A DNA stretch of 64,000 nucleotides from Candidatus Saccharimonadota bacterium (GCA_028286345.1 JAQBRT010000001.1:496001-560000), one strand, 5' to 3'; counted from the first letter of the stretch, positions 51,334 to 60,363 are shown. Numbers and translations are program-made. The notes: generated by a model not told the origin, from the letters alone.

Positions 51334-54300
51334 TTGGCCGCATCAAAACCACTCGCACCGAGTGACTATGTGCATCTGCACAACCACACGCAGTACAGCC
51401 TTCTTGATGGTTTAACCAAAGTACCTGCGCTTATTGACTACGTCCAAGAACAGGGCATGGAAGCGGTTGCCATGACCGACCATGGCACAATGAGCGGCAC
51501 TATTGAGTTTTATAAAGAGGCCACCGCCAAAGGCATCAAGCCGATTATTGGCATGGAAACCTATGTGGCCGCCCGTGGCTTCCGCGATAAGGACCCAGGC
51601 AAAGACAAGCCTAACTTCCACCTGATTTTGCTGGCCATGAACCAGCAGGGTTACCAAAACCTTATGGCGCTGAGCACCATCGCCAATTTGGAAGGGTTTT
51701 ACTACAAACCACGCATCGACCATGAATTATTAGAGAAGCACAATGAGGGCCTGATTGCCCTGAGCGGCTGTATTGGTGGTGAAGTGGGCGATTTGCTGCG
51801 CAATGACCAATATGAGGCTGCCAAAGAAGTCGCGGCTTGGTATCAAAAACATTTTGGCGACCGCTACTACCTCGAGGTTCAGGACCATGGCCACCCGGAC
51901 CACCCTAGCAGATGGGACGAGCAGGTCGGTGTTAACCAGGGGCTGCTCAAGATAGGCAAAGAGCTGGGAATTAACTGCGTCGTAACCTGCGATGCACACT
52001 ACCTTAAGCACGAGGATCAAGAGGCCCACGAGCTGCTACTTTGCGTCCAAACCGGTTCTTTTTTAAGCGACGAAAAACGTATGAGCCTCAAGAACTTTGA
52101 ACTGCACGTCACCGAACCGACAGAAGTTATTAAGCGCTGGGGCAAAGACCACCCCGAAGTTATCCGTAATACAAAAGCCATCGCCGACCGTTGTAATGTC
52201 GAGATTGAACTTGGTAAAATCCTGATCCCAAAGTTCCCAACACCCCGCGGTGAAACTGAACGGTCATATCTGGAAAAGCTGGTCTACAAAGGCCTGGCTT
52301 GGCGCTACGGCAACATCCCAGAAGTCGAGGCCTCAACACTAAGTGTGGCCGATGCCAAAAAGATAATCCCCGAACATGTCTTAGAACGCACCGCCTTTGA
52401 GATGGGAGTCATCGACCAGATGGGCTTTAACGGCTACTTCTTGATCATCTCTGACTTTATAGGCTGGGGCAAAGCCCAAGGAATTGTTTTTGGACCGGGC
52501 CGTGGCAGCGCCGCCGGATCAATAATTTCCTATGCCCTCAAAATTACCGAGCTTGACCCGCTCGAATACGATCTGCTGTTTGAGCGCTTCCTAAACCCCG
52601 ACCGTATCTCCATGCCCGATGTTGACATCGATATCCAGGACACCCGCCGCAACGAAGTCATCCAGTACTGTGTCGAAAAGTATGGCACCGACCGGGTTGC
52701 CAACATCGTGACCTTTGGCCGGATGGCCGCCCGCAACGCCGTCCGCGACACAGCCCGCGTACTGCAGGTGCCCTACGCCGAAGCTGACCGCTTAGCCAAA
52801 ATGATCCCGCCGCCCATCCAGGGCCGGCATATCCCACTAGAAACGTCGCTCAAGAACGACCATGACCTCAAGCGCGAGTACGAAACCAATGAGAACTCCA
52901 GGAAAGTTTTTGACCTGGCAGTGCAGCTTGAAGGCACGATCCGTAGCCACGGCGTCCATGCCGCCGGCGTGGTGATTGCCCCCGAAGATATCGTTTACTA
53001 CACTCCGCTCGAAATGGCCCAAAAGGGTGTAGTGGCCACACAGTATTCGATGGGCCCGGTTGAAGAACTCGGCCTGCTCAAGATGGACTTCCTTGGCCTG
53101 TCCAACCTGACGATTATTAAAAACGCCCTCAGGATTATTAAGCGCGTCAATGGCGTGGACATCGACATTAACACCTTGCCGCTGGACGACAAAGAGACCT
53201 ATGAACTATTCCAGCGTGGCGACACCACGGGCGTCTTCCAGTTGGAATCAGCCGGCATGAAGCGTTACCTCAAGGACCTAAAGCCAACAGTTTTTGAAGA
53301 CATTGTGGCCATGGTGGCCTTGTACCGCCCGGGACCAATGCAGTTTATTGATGAGTTTATTGGCCGTAAGCACGGCGAGCGGACGATTAGCTATCCGCAC
53401 CCAAGCATGGAAAACTCGCTCAAAAATACCTACGGCGTGCTGGTCTACCAGGAGCAGGTGATGCAGATTAGTAAAGAGGTTTGTGGCTTTACCGGTGGTG
53501 ATGCCGACGTGCTGCGTAAAGCCATCGGCAAAAAGAATGCCCAAATGATGGCCAAAATGAAAGACAAAATGATCCAGGGCGGCCAAGAAGTCTCTGGTAT
53601 TGACCGGGCCCTGATGGAAAAGTTCTGGAAGCAGCTCGAAGACTTTGCGGCCTACTGTTTTAACAAATCACACGCCGCTTGTTACGGCTTAATCGCCTAC
53701 CAAACCGCCTATCTCAAAGCCCACTACCCAAGCGCTTTTATGGCCGCCGTTATGACCAGTGACTACGACGATACCGACCGCCTGGCCATCGAAATCACTG
53801 AATGTAAGCACATGGGCATCAAAGTCATGGCTCCTGATGTTAACGAATCTTTCCTGGAGTTTGCAGTCGTGCCAGAAACCGGCGCCATCCGTTTTGGCAT
53901 GAATGCCATTAAAAACGTTGGTACCGGTGCTGTAGAAGAAATTATCCGGGCCCGCGATGAAGCGCAATTTGTATCACTAGAAGATTATCTGGGCCGCGTT
54001 AACTGCCGCATAGTTAACCGCAAAGCCATGGAAAGCCTAATCAAAGCCGGTGCTTTTGACCGCTTTGGGGACCGCGCCATACTGCTGGCAAACATCGATT
54101 TGCTCCTGGCCTTTGCCTCACGCTTGCAGAAGCAGGCCAGCAGCGGCCAGACAGATTTATTTGGCAACCTTGAAGTACCAGTTCTGGAACAACCAAAACT
54201 AGAGCTGCAAATCCCGGCCGTTACGGCTGACCCGCGCGAACAACTACTCTGGGAGCGAGAACTGCTTGGCCTATATCTCAGCCAACACCCGCTCGAGTTG

Positions 54301-54972
54301 TTTGAGACGCTGCTTGCCGAACAAACCGTGCCACTCAACACCCTCAAGCCCGAGCATGACGGCAAATCAGTTAACATTGGCGGGGTGATCAGTGATGTCC
54401 GCGAAATCACCACCAAGAACGGCCAAAAAATGGCCTTCGTAAAACTCGAAGACCAATTTGGAGAAGTCGAAGTTATTTTATTCCCCAGCAGTTACCAGCA
54501 AACCATGGGCCTGTGGGAGCGCGATAAAGTAGTCATGATCCGCGGCAAAATCAATGCCAAGGACCGTGATGGCGGCAGGAGCAACGAGGCCAAAGTCATG
54601 GTTGACGACGCCCGCGAAATCACCGCTGCCCAAGCTTCCGCCTACCAGGCCACCGGCAAAAAGAAGAAAGTTCCAAAAGCCAAAGTACCGCTCAAAAAAA
54701 CCGCGACCACCAAGCGGCTTGATGACGATGATGCCGCACAACCTGCTGCCCAGCGCGTTTATATTCGCCTCAGTAACAGTAATGACCAGCAAACCCTGAT
54801 GAACCTCAAAGCAACCCTCGACAGCCACAGTGGTGAAACAGAAGTTGTATTAGTGCTTGGTGAAGCTGAAGCACGGCAGGCCATAAAGCTACCTGGCGGC
54901 ATTAACCGCGATGGCGAAGGCCTTGGCAAGCTTCAGGAACTCGTCGGTGCCGACAATCTCAAACTGCAATAA
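51334..54972 (+). CDS. dnaE: DNA polymerase III subunit alpha
   Basis: 1212 residues, DnaE type. Domains: PHP (HLHNHTQYSLLDG, MTDHGTMSG, GMETYV, FHLILLA, CDAHYLKHED), polymerase core with catalytic Asp residues in SMPDVDIDIQD and LLKMDFLGLSNL, tandem HhH region, and a C-terminal OB fold (NIGGVISDVREITTKNGQKMAFVKLED). All expected PHP metal ligands are present, so intrinsic proofreading by the PHP domain is likely. Translation starts at TTG, supported by GGAGGG 7 nt upstream and TATACT at about 51294; the next in-frame ATG is far inside. Confidence 0.97.
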   Translation: MAASKPLAPSDYVHLHNHTQYSLLDGLTKVPALIDYVQEQGMEAVAMTDHGTMSGTIEFYKEATAKGIKPIIGMETYVAARGFRDKDPGKDKPNFHLILLAMNQQGYQNLMALSTIANLEGFYYKPRIDHELLEKHNEGLIALSGCIGGEVGDLLRNDQYEAAKEVAAWYQKHFGDRYYLEVQDHGHPDHPSRWDEQVGVNQGLLKIGKELGINCVVTCDAHYLKHEDQEAHELLLCVQTGSFLSDEKRMSLKNFELHVTEPTEVIKRWGKDHPEVIRNTKAIADRCNVEIELGKILIPKFPTPRGETERSYLEKLVYKGLAWRYGNIPEVEASTLSVADAKKIIPEHVLERTAFEMGVIDQMGFNGYFLIISDFIGWGKAQGIVFGPGRGSAAGSIISYALKITELDPLEYDLLFERFLNPDRISMPDVDIDIQDTRRNEVIQYCVEKYGTDRVANIVTFGRMAARNAVRDTARVLQVPYAEADRLAKMIPPPIQGRHIPLETSLKNDHDLKREYETNENSRKVFDLAVQLEGTIRSHGVHAAGVVIAPEDIVYYTPLEMAQKGVVATQYSMGPVEELGLLKMDFLGLSNLTIIKNALRIIKRVNGVDIDINTLPLDDKETYELFQRGDTTGVFQLESAGMKRYLKDLKPTVFEDIVAMVALYRPGPMQFIDEFIGRKHGERTISYPHPSMENSLKNTYGVLVYQEQVMQISKEVCGFTGGDADVLRKAIGKKNAQMMAKMKDKMIQGGQEVSGIDRALMEKFWKQLEDFAAYCFNKSHAACYGLIAYQTAYLKAHYPSAFMAAVMTSDYDDTDRLAIEITECKHMGIKVMAPDVNESFLEFAVVPETGAIRFGMNAIKNVGTGAVEEIIRARDEAQFVSLEDYLGRVNCRIVNRKAMESLIKAGAFDRFGDRAILLANIDLLLAFASRLQKQASSGQTDLFGNLEVPVLEQPKLELQIPAVTADPREQLLWERELLGLYLSQHPLELFETLLAEQTVPLNTLKPEHDGKSVNIGGVISDVREITTKNGQKMAFVKLEDQFGEVEVILFPSSYQQTMGLWERDKVVMIRGKINAKDRDGGRSNEAKVMVDDAREITAAQASAYQATGKKKKVPKAKVPLKKTATTKRLDDDDAAQPAAQRVYIRLSNSNDQQTLMNLKATLDSHSGETEVVLVLGEAEARQAIKLPGGINRDGEGLGKLQELVGADNLKLQ

Positions 54973-55893
54973 CTAGCGGATGACACCGCCAGCGCGGGTT
55001 AATACAAACCCGGCAGTGGCGATAAAGACGATAGCCAGGTCAAAGGCCGGGTGGTGCATGACATATACTTCGCCTTGGGTAACCAAACGGCGCAAACGTA
55101 GCCCATGGCGCATCAGGAAGACCAGCAGCGCGCTGCTAGCTAACAGGGAAACGGCAAACATACTCCATGGTGCTTGGCCACCGGTTAGGAGCTGGACACG
55201 GGAAACGAGCTGCGACGGTGGCTGGGCGCGGTTGGTAGACCCAAGCGTTTTGGCAGTGACGTCACCGCTCTGGTTAGGGACTGTGAAGTGGATATTGGCA
55301 ACAGCACTGATCGGCTGGCCGTACATGGCAACGATAATTGTAGTGGGGCCAGCGCCTTGGTAATTTTGGCTGTGGGCAACGCCAAAACCAACTTGGGAAT
55401 AGCCGGCATTTAGCATGTTGGCCCGGTGTTCGGGGCTGTTCATCCAGCCAGTAATAGTGCTGCCTGCATCTGTAAAGCCGTAGGCCAGGTTTTCGCCAGC
55501 CTGTTGGTAGGCATAACCGGAGGCGTCAATAAATGTCCAAGGTGTTTTGCCTTGCGGCGAATTGTGGGACCAGTAGTTATGTGCGGCCATATCAGCGGCT
55601 TTGGCCTGGGCGGCCGCAGTCAGCTGCGTATCAAGTGTCAGGTCGGCCTCTTGCTGGTGTTCGCGTTGACTGTTGGTGTTCAAAAGTAGTGTTTGGGCCG
55701 AGAAGTCGCTTGAAGCGCCAAGCACTGCCGATTTGGCGGACCACAGGCTGCTAATAGCTAGTCCGATTACAACCATCATTAACATCGGTAGATAAGGCCA
55801 ATACGCTTTCACGTAGTGCTTATTTTGTTTGTGGTGCTGGCCATTCCGTTTTTGGTGGTGGCGCGTTGGTTTTGGTCGGGTTGCGAGTGCCAT
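54973..55893 (-). CDS. CAP/SCP-domain membrane protein
   Basis: 306 residues. A His/Lys/Gln-rich cytoplasmic start is followed by a membrane helix (about 34-52), an extracytoplasmic CAP domain (QLTAAAQAKAADMAAHNYWSH, GYAYQQAGENLAYGF, WMNSPEHRANMLNAGYSQVGFG) and two helices at the C-terminus. CAP proteins bind lipids or act as secreted effectors. I chose the ATG about 24 nt after TATAAT; 60 further in-frame codons upstream overlap the methyltransferase gene. Its stop directly abuts the dnaE stop with no gap. Confidence 0.88.
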   Translation of the reverse strand: MALATRPKPTRHHQKRNGQHHKQNKHYVKAYWPYLPMLMMVVIGLAISSLWSAKSAVLGASSDFSAQTLLLNTNSQREHQQEADLTLDTQLTAAAQAKAADMAAHNYWSHNSPQGKTPWTFIDASGYAYQQAGENLAYGFTDAGSTITGWMNSPEHRANMLNAGYSQVGFGVAHSQNYQGAGPTTIIVAMYGQPISAVANIHFTVPNQSGDVTAKTLGSTNRAQPPSQLVSRVQLLTGGQAPWSMFAVSLLASSALLVFLMRHGLRLRRLVTQGEVYVMHHPAFDLAIVFIATAGFVLTRAGGVIR

Positions 55894-55939
55894 ATTTGTT
55901 TTGAATTTTCTAGGCAGATTATAGCATAAACGGGAAGCT

Positions 55940-56437
55940 CTAGCCAGCAAAGCGGCAATGGTACAGTGCCATGGCGGCCGCCTGAACAACATTAAACGAC
56001 TCTTTTTTACCAAACATTGGAATCTCAACAATGCTGTCGCAGAGAGCCAGCAGTTCGGGCTCAATGCCTTCAACTTCGCGCCCTAAGAAGACTACAACTT
56101 TATCCGGTGGCCGGTAATCCGGCAATTTTATAGAACCGTCAGTCTGTTCGAGGGCAATAACAGCGTAGCCAGTGGCTTTGAGGGCGGTGATAGTGGCTGT
56201 AATGCTAGTGCTGCGCTCCCATGGCACAAGTTTTTCGGCATCCAGCGCCGTTTTACGGATTTGGTTATTAATTTTTTGGGCTAGGTGAGGCAAGCGGTCC
56301 TCTTTGTCTGATAAAGGGTAGGGAGTGTAACCACTAAAGATGACCCGCTGCACGCCAAGTCCTTCGGCGGTACGTAGCAATGAGCCAACATTATGGGTGC
56401 TGCGGATGTCGTGGGCAATAACAATGATCGAGCGCAT
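55940..56437 (-). CDS. SPOUT-family RNA methyltransferase (TrmH/SpoU type)
   Basis: 165 residues with the knotted SPOUT domain: NVGSLLRTAEGLGVQRVIF near the N-terminus and the C-terminal FLGREVEGIEPELLALCDSIVEIPMFGKKESFNVVQAAAMALY, which forms the S-adenosylmethionine site. It is a minimal single-domain enzyme for 2'-O-ribose methylation of tRNA or rRNA; target unknown. TATAGT lies 6 nt before the chosen ATG; an ATG six codons upstream lies inside the -10 region and is rejected. Divergent from the PilB/GspE gene. Confidence 0.92.
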   Translation of the reverse strand: MRSIIVIAHDIRSTHNVGSLLRTAEGLGVQRVIFSGYTPYPLSDKEDRLPHLAQKINNQIRKTALDAEKLVPWERSTSITATITALKATGYAVIALEQTDGSIKLPDYRPPDKVVVFLGREVEGIEPELLALCDSIVEIPMFGKKESFNVVQAAAMALYHCRFAG

Positions 56438-56485
56438 GCGATTACTATACCTCAAGACTACGCTTATGCTTTATACTTAGTAGCA

Positions 56486-58093
56486 ATGAGCCAAGATGCC
56501 CGATTAGATGAAGAACGCAGTACACAGCGCCGTGCCCAGGTGCTTAATTATAATTACGTCGACACATCACAAATTACCAACAAAGAACTGTTCCGCGATG
56601 TCCTCACTAACGAAGAACTTTACCGCTACAAAGCGATACCAATAACAAAAAACCAAAACGGCTTACTGTTTGGCATTTTAACCAACACCTCACAGCAGTC
56701 ACTAAAAGAATTACGCGACCGCTTCATTGACTACCGTGTGGGCTTTGCCATTATTTCTGAGACTGGCTACCGCGATTACATGAAGCTCTACGATCCGCCA
56801 AAACAGATTGAGTACCATGATATCGAGATTAACCAGGCTGGCACCGACCAATTAGTCGCCCAGGTTTCGCAAGTACTCGAGGGCGTCCGGGCTGACGACA
56901 TGCTGGCCTACCTGGTGAGCCAAGCCCACGGCTTGGGCGCCTCGGACATTCACCTAGAAACCCAAAAAGACTATGCCCGCATCCGGTTCCGCATTGATGG
57001 CGTGCTCCACCCCATAGCCCAGCTGCAGCCAGATAAATACCGCGTGCTTATCTCGGCAATTGCCAGCGCCGGTAATGTTTCCACCTCAACAGATGAAGCC
57101 CAGCAGGGCCACATTGCCCAGACGGTGAATATGGCCGATGGCTCAACGGTAGATATTAATGTCCGCCTAGAAACTGTGCCAACAATTAATGGCATGGACG
57201 TGGTGATGCGGCTGTTTAATATGGACGCCAGTAAATACAATCTCGAACGGCTTGGCCTAACCACCAGCGAACGCCAGGTCGTCGATGCCATTATTAGCCA
57301 ACCAAGCGGCCTAGTGATGGTCGTTGGCCCAACTGGCTCCGGTAAAACGACAACCCTCTACTCCATTTTGAACACGCTCAACACCGACGCCCGTAAAATT
57401 ATTACCATTGAAGACCCGGTAGAATACGGCTTCCCGGGGATTACCCAAATCCCAGTCCATCCCAACGAGAGTGGTGACGACAACAGCTTTGCCGATAAGT
57501 TACGGGCTGTGCTGCGGCTTGACCCGGACATTGTAATGGTTGGCGAGGTCCGCGACCACGATACCGCCAAAACGGCGCTCCAAGCGGCCTTAACCGGGCA
57601 CCTAGTACTTTGTACATTCCACGCCAGCTCGGCCGCTGCAGCCCTAACGCGCCTGGCTGATGTCATCGGCCAAAACCCTTTATTCGTATCAGCCATCCGC
57701 CTGATTATGGCCCAGCGTCTGGTGCGCCGCCTGGATCCCGAAACCAAAACCGCTTACGATCCTACTGAGGCCGAATGGCAACGCATTAACAGCGTGCTAG
57801 ATAGCCTGCCACCCGGCTATGAAAAGCCAAATGTTGAAGGCCTGCAACTGTACAAAGCCGGCAGCTCCGAAAAAAACCCCTATGGCTACGAAGGCCAAAT
57901 TGCCGTCCGCGAACAGTTCACCATGAGCGATGATTTACGCCACCTGCTCGAAAAACCAAGCAATAGCTTATCGGCTCAATCCATCGAAGAAGCTGCCCAC
58001 CACTCTGGCATGCTGACTATGTCCCAAGACGCCGTGCTTAAGGCCATCGCCGGCGAAACCAGCCTCGACGAAGTCTTCCGTGTTCTTGGCTGA
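56486..58093 (+). CDS. GspE/PilB-family type IV pilus or secretion ATPase
   Basis: 535 residues: an N-terminal region similar to GspE N1 domains, then the ATPase with Walker A GPTGSGKTTT, Asp box (ITIEDPVEY), Walker B LRLDPDIVMVGEVRD and His box GHLVLCTFHA. The CxxC...CxxC zinc finger usually found after QRLVRRL is absent (RRLDPETKTAYDPTEAEW instead), so the metal site has been lost. It should power pilus extension using pilins such as the one at 39135. TATACT lies 8 nt before the ATG. Confidence 0.93.
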   Translation: MSQDARLDEERSTQRRAQVLNYNYVDTSQITNKELFRDVLTNEELYRYKAIPITKNQNGLLFGILTNTSQQSLKELRDRFIDYRVGFAIISETGYRDYMKLYDPPKQIEYHDIEINQAGTDQLVAQVSQVLEGVRADDMLAYLVSQAHGLGASDIHLETQKDYARIRFRIDGVLHPIAQLQPDKYRVLISAIASAGNVSTSTDEAQQGHIAQTVNMADGSTVDINVRLETVPTINGMDVVMRLFNMDASKYNLERLGLTTSERQVVDAIISQPSGLVMVVGPTGSGKTTTLYSILNTLNTDARKIITIEDPVEYGFPGITQIPVHPNESGDDNSFADKLRAVLRLDPDIVMVGEVRDHDTAKTALQAALTGHLVLCTFHASSAAAALTRLADVIGQNPLFVSAIRLIMAQRLVRRLDPETKTAYDPTEAEWQRINSVLDSLPPGYEKPNVEGLQLYKAGSSEKNPYGYEGQIAVREQFTMSDDLRHLLEKPSNSLSAQSIEEAAHHSGMLTMSQDAVLKAIAGETSLDEVFRVLG

Positions 58094-58108
58094 TGATATA
58101 ATAGGAGC

Positions 58109-58444
58109 ATGTTATCAGATGAGAAGATCCTCTTTAAAGAGGCTATTGCTATTGATCCACTCGAGGTGGTCATTGATCCCGAAGCGCGGGACCAGCTTGA
58201 AGCTGGTGTAGGTTGGCAGAAGTTGAGAGCTTGCAACGGTGCCGACCCCGAACTCTTTTTTAGTCCCGACCAAAAAGATGGCCGTCCAACAGCCACACAA
58301 CGTGAAGCAATGAAGTGGTGTGCCGACTGCATAGTCAAACAGGCCTGCCTCCAATTTGCACTAGTAAATGATGAAGTTGCCGGAGTATGGGGCGGCCTGA
58401 CTACATTCCAGCGCCGCAACTTGGGCCGCAGACACGTGGCATAG
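58109..58444 (+). CDS. WhiB-like iron-sulfur regulator
   Basis: 111 residues with the WhiB signature: Cys42, then Cys71-x2-Cys74-x5-Cys80 as 4Fe-4S ligands, ADPELFFSP after the first cysteine, the turn GVWGG at 92-96 and a basic tail QRRNLGRRH that contacts DNA or sigma factor. WhiB-like proteins are redox or nitric-oxide sensors that work with the primary sigma factor and are best known in Actinobacteria; their presence in Saccharibacteria is unusual but conceivable for bacteria living on actinobacterial hosts. TATAAT lies 6 nt before the ATG (AGGAGC lies between). Confidence 0.88.
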   Translation: MLSDEKILFKEAIAIDPLEVVIDPEARDQLEAGVGWQKLRACNGADPELFFSPDQKDGRPTATQREAMKWCADCIVKQACLQFALVNDEVAGVWGGLTTFQRRNLGRRHVA

Positions 58445-58447
58445 GTG

Positions 58448-58476
58448 TTGCATATCTGTTAAAACTAGTGTAAACT
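58448..58476 (+). promoter_or_regulatory. Strong sigma70-type promoter of rplS
   Basis: TTGCAT (58448-58453), exactly 17 nt, TAAACT (58471-58476), then 9 nt to the ATG. Transcription should begin at or next to the start codon, giving a leaderless or nearly leaderless L19 mRNA. Confidence 0.7.
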
Positions 58477-58485
58477 ATCTCGGAT

Positions 58486-59007
58486 ATGGGAAACATTATT
58501 CAAGAAATTAGCAACAGCTTTAAGAAGAGCGCCGTCGTTGACGTTCGCAGCGGTGACACCGTAAAGGTCCACCAAAAAATCCGCGAAGGCAGCAAAGAGC
58601 GTATCCAGATCTTCCAAGGCTTAGTTATCCGCACAGACAACAAAGGCAGCCACACTAGCCGCATTACTGTCCGCCGCATTGCTAGCGGCGTTGGTGTAGA
58701 AAAGAGCTTCCTGCTGCACAGCCCCCTGGTTGTCGCTGTAGAAGTTACTAAGCGTTCTAAAGTTCGTCGCAACTACCTAAGCTACATGCGTGATCGTACT
58801 GGTAAAGCTGCCCGCCTAACTGGTGTAGACTTTGACCGCAGCATCAACAATATCCACGATGAAGCCGCCGAGGCTGAAGAAGCTGCCCTACACGAAGCCA
58901 AGCTTGCCGAAGGTGAAGCCAAAGCTGCTGAAAAAGCTGCTGCCGACGCCGCAGAAGAAGCCAAAGTAGCAGCTGCCCTGGCCGCCCGCGAAGCCACCGA
59001 AAGCTAA
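58486..59007 (+). CDS. rplS: Ribosomal protein L19 with long Ala/Glu C-terminal extension
   Basis: The first 115 residues are ordinary L19 (GDTVKVHQKIREGSKERIQIFQGLVI, SRITVRRIASGVGVEKSFLLHSP, VRRNYLSYMRDRTGKAARL). A tail of about 55 residues follows, made mainly of Ala, Glu and Lys (AEAEEAALHEAKLAEGEAKAAEKAA), a predicted single long helix absent from usual L19. L19 sits at the 30S-50S interface, so the tail may reach another ribosomal component. A kinase-like gene follows after 11 nt. Confidence 0.95.
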   Translation: MGNIIQEISNSFKKSAVVDVRSGDTVKVHQKIREGSKERIQIFQGLVIRTDNKGSHTSRITVRRIASGVGVEKSFLLHSPLVVAVEVTKRSKVRRNYLSYMRDRTGKAARLTGVDFDRSINNIHDEAAEAEEAALHEAKLAEGEAKAAEKAAADAAEEAKVAAALAAREATES

Positions 59008-59018
59008 ATAGCACAACA

Positions 59019-59783
59019 ATGGTCCGTATAACACATGCTCTAGAGCATAGTATTGGCACCGCCTATCAAGGCGGTGTTTTGCTTGCCGAACGTCAGGATG
59101 GCCTTGCCCAACTCTCCGGCTTACCTGGTGCGACCGCTCGCCTTATCCAGAAGCTTGCAGAAGACAAACCACAAGCTGCAGCTTCGCTGCTTGATGCTAA
59201 CGCACGGTTGCACGGCGGTTACCGCTACTTAGGCAGTGGTTTTGATGCTGTAGCTTACCGCCGCGGTAACACTGTATATAAGGTTAATCGCAGGTCTATG
59301 GACATGACTTCAGAGAAACGTGAGGCATTGGTCGTCCATCGACAAGAGCTTCGCACCGCCATTGCCAAATCCATGGGTCCAGTGATCTTGCCCGAGCTGC
59401 TCACTGTCGGTCCTCATCCGCTAGATGCTGATATCGAAGCAATGATTACGACGCAGCCTTATTGCGAACATGCCCCTCAATTTATTTTTCAAACGAACAA
59501 GACAGATGTAGATGCTTCTGCGCTGGCAGTAGTCTGTGAGAGTTACAGTGATGCTCCGGAAGTTCTAACTGACTTTATTGCTCGAAGCCGGGCCTACCTC
59601 ACCAACGAAAATTGTTTACCTGATACCAACGGGCCAGGCAATGTAATGCTAGGCGATATTGGCAACGGCCAAGATATTTATTTGGTCGATAGCGACCCGA
59701 TTACCAAAGAGCATATTCCGACCCAGCGCTTAGTTTTGGCCCAGTTAGAGAGCTTGGGTACGGCACTTCGCGATCACGCCTGA
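59019..59783 (+). CDS. Putative atypical protein kinase-like/phosphotransferase-fold protein
   Basis: No named family recognised. 254 residues show a kinase-like arrangement: glycine-rich loop LGSGFDAVAYRRGNTVYKV (71-89) with candidate catalytic Lys88, then PDTNGPGNVML (201-211) with Asp202 and Asn208 in catalytic-loop positions, and IYLVDSDPI (220-228) with Asp224/226 in place of the DFG Asp. The N-lobe/C-lobe spacing is short. Substrate unknown; aminoglycoside-phosphotransferase relatives are possible. It lies 11 nt after rplS and is probably co-transcribed. Confidence 0.65.
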   Translation: MVRITHALEHSIGTAYQGGVLLAERQDGLAQLSGLPGATARLIQKLAEDKPQAAASLLDANARLHGGYRYLGSGFDAVAYRRGNTVYKVNRRSMDMTSEKREALVVHRQELRTAIAKSMGPVILPELLTVGPHPLDADIEAMITTQPYCEHAPQFIFQTNKTDVDASALAVVCESYSDAPEVLTDFIARSRAYLTNENCLPDTNGPGNVMLGDIGNGQDIYLVDSDPITKEHIPTQRLVLAQLESLGTALRDHA

Positions 59784-59804
59784 ACAGCGTGCTACAATGC
59801 CAGC

Positions 59805-60359
59805 ATGATTGTCGGGATAGACGAAGTTGGCCGTGGCTGCTGGGCCGGGCCGCTAGTAGCTGGAGCTGTGATCTTAGGCGAGCCAATCGAAGGCCTTAAA
59901 GATTCCAAAAAACTCAGCAAACGTGAGCGCGAGCGGCTAACAGGGGAAATTAAGCGCAAGGCTGTAGCTATTGGGCTTGGTTGGGTCTGGCCGCACGAGA
60001 TTGACGAAATTGGCCTAACGGCCGCAGTTACCAAGGCCATGCGCGAAGCACTTGGACAAATCGGTGCAGACTATGATGAGGTTATTATTGACGGCCACTT
60101 AAACTTTTTGCCGGAAAATCCTAAGACTCAAGCGGTTATAAAAGCCGATGATACCGTGCCGGCAGTCAGTGCTGCTAGTATTGTCGCCAAGGTAGCCCGC
60201 GACCTATACATGGCTAAGATTGCCAGCAAGTTTCCGGGCTACGGCTTTGAAGCGCATGTTGGCTACGGTACGGCGGCGCACGTGACAGCACTAGCGCAAC
60301 TTGGGGTAAGCCCGATCCACCGTAAATCATTCAAGCCTATCCGGGCGATGCTACAATAG
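59805..60359 (+). CDS. rnhB: Ribonuclease HII
   Basis: 184 residues. GIDEVGRGCWAGPLVAGAVIL at the N-terminus carries the DEXGRG catalytic motif, a third Asp lies in VIIDGHLNF, and the conserved KVARDLYM/GYGTAAH region completes the active site. It removes RNA from RNA-DNA hybrids and single ribonucleotides. TACAAT lies 6 nt before the ATG. The next gene has its own TACAAT promoter inside the last codons of this one. Confidence 0.96.
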   Translation: MIVGIDEVGRGCWAGPLVAGAVILGEPIEGLKDSKKLSKRERERLTGEIKRKAVAIGLGWVWPHEIDEIGLTAAVTKAMREALGQIGADYDEVIIDGHLNFLPENPKTQAVIKADDTVPAVSAASIVAKVARDLYMAKIASKFPGYGFEAHVGYGTAAHVTALAQLGVSPIHRKSFKPIRAMLQ

Positions 60360-60363
60360 TCGG

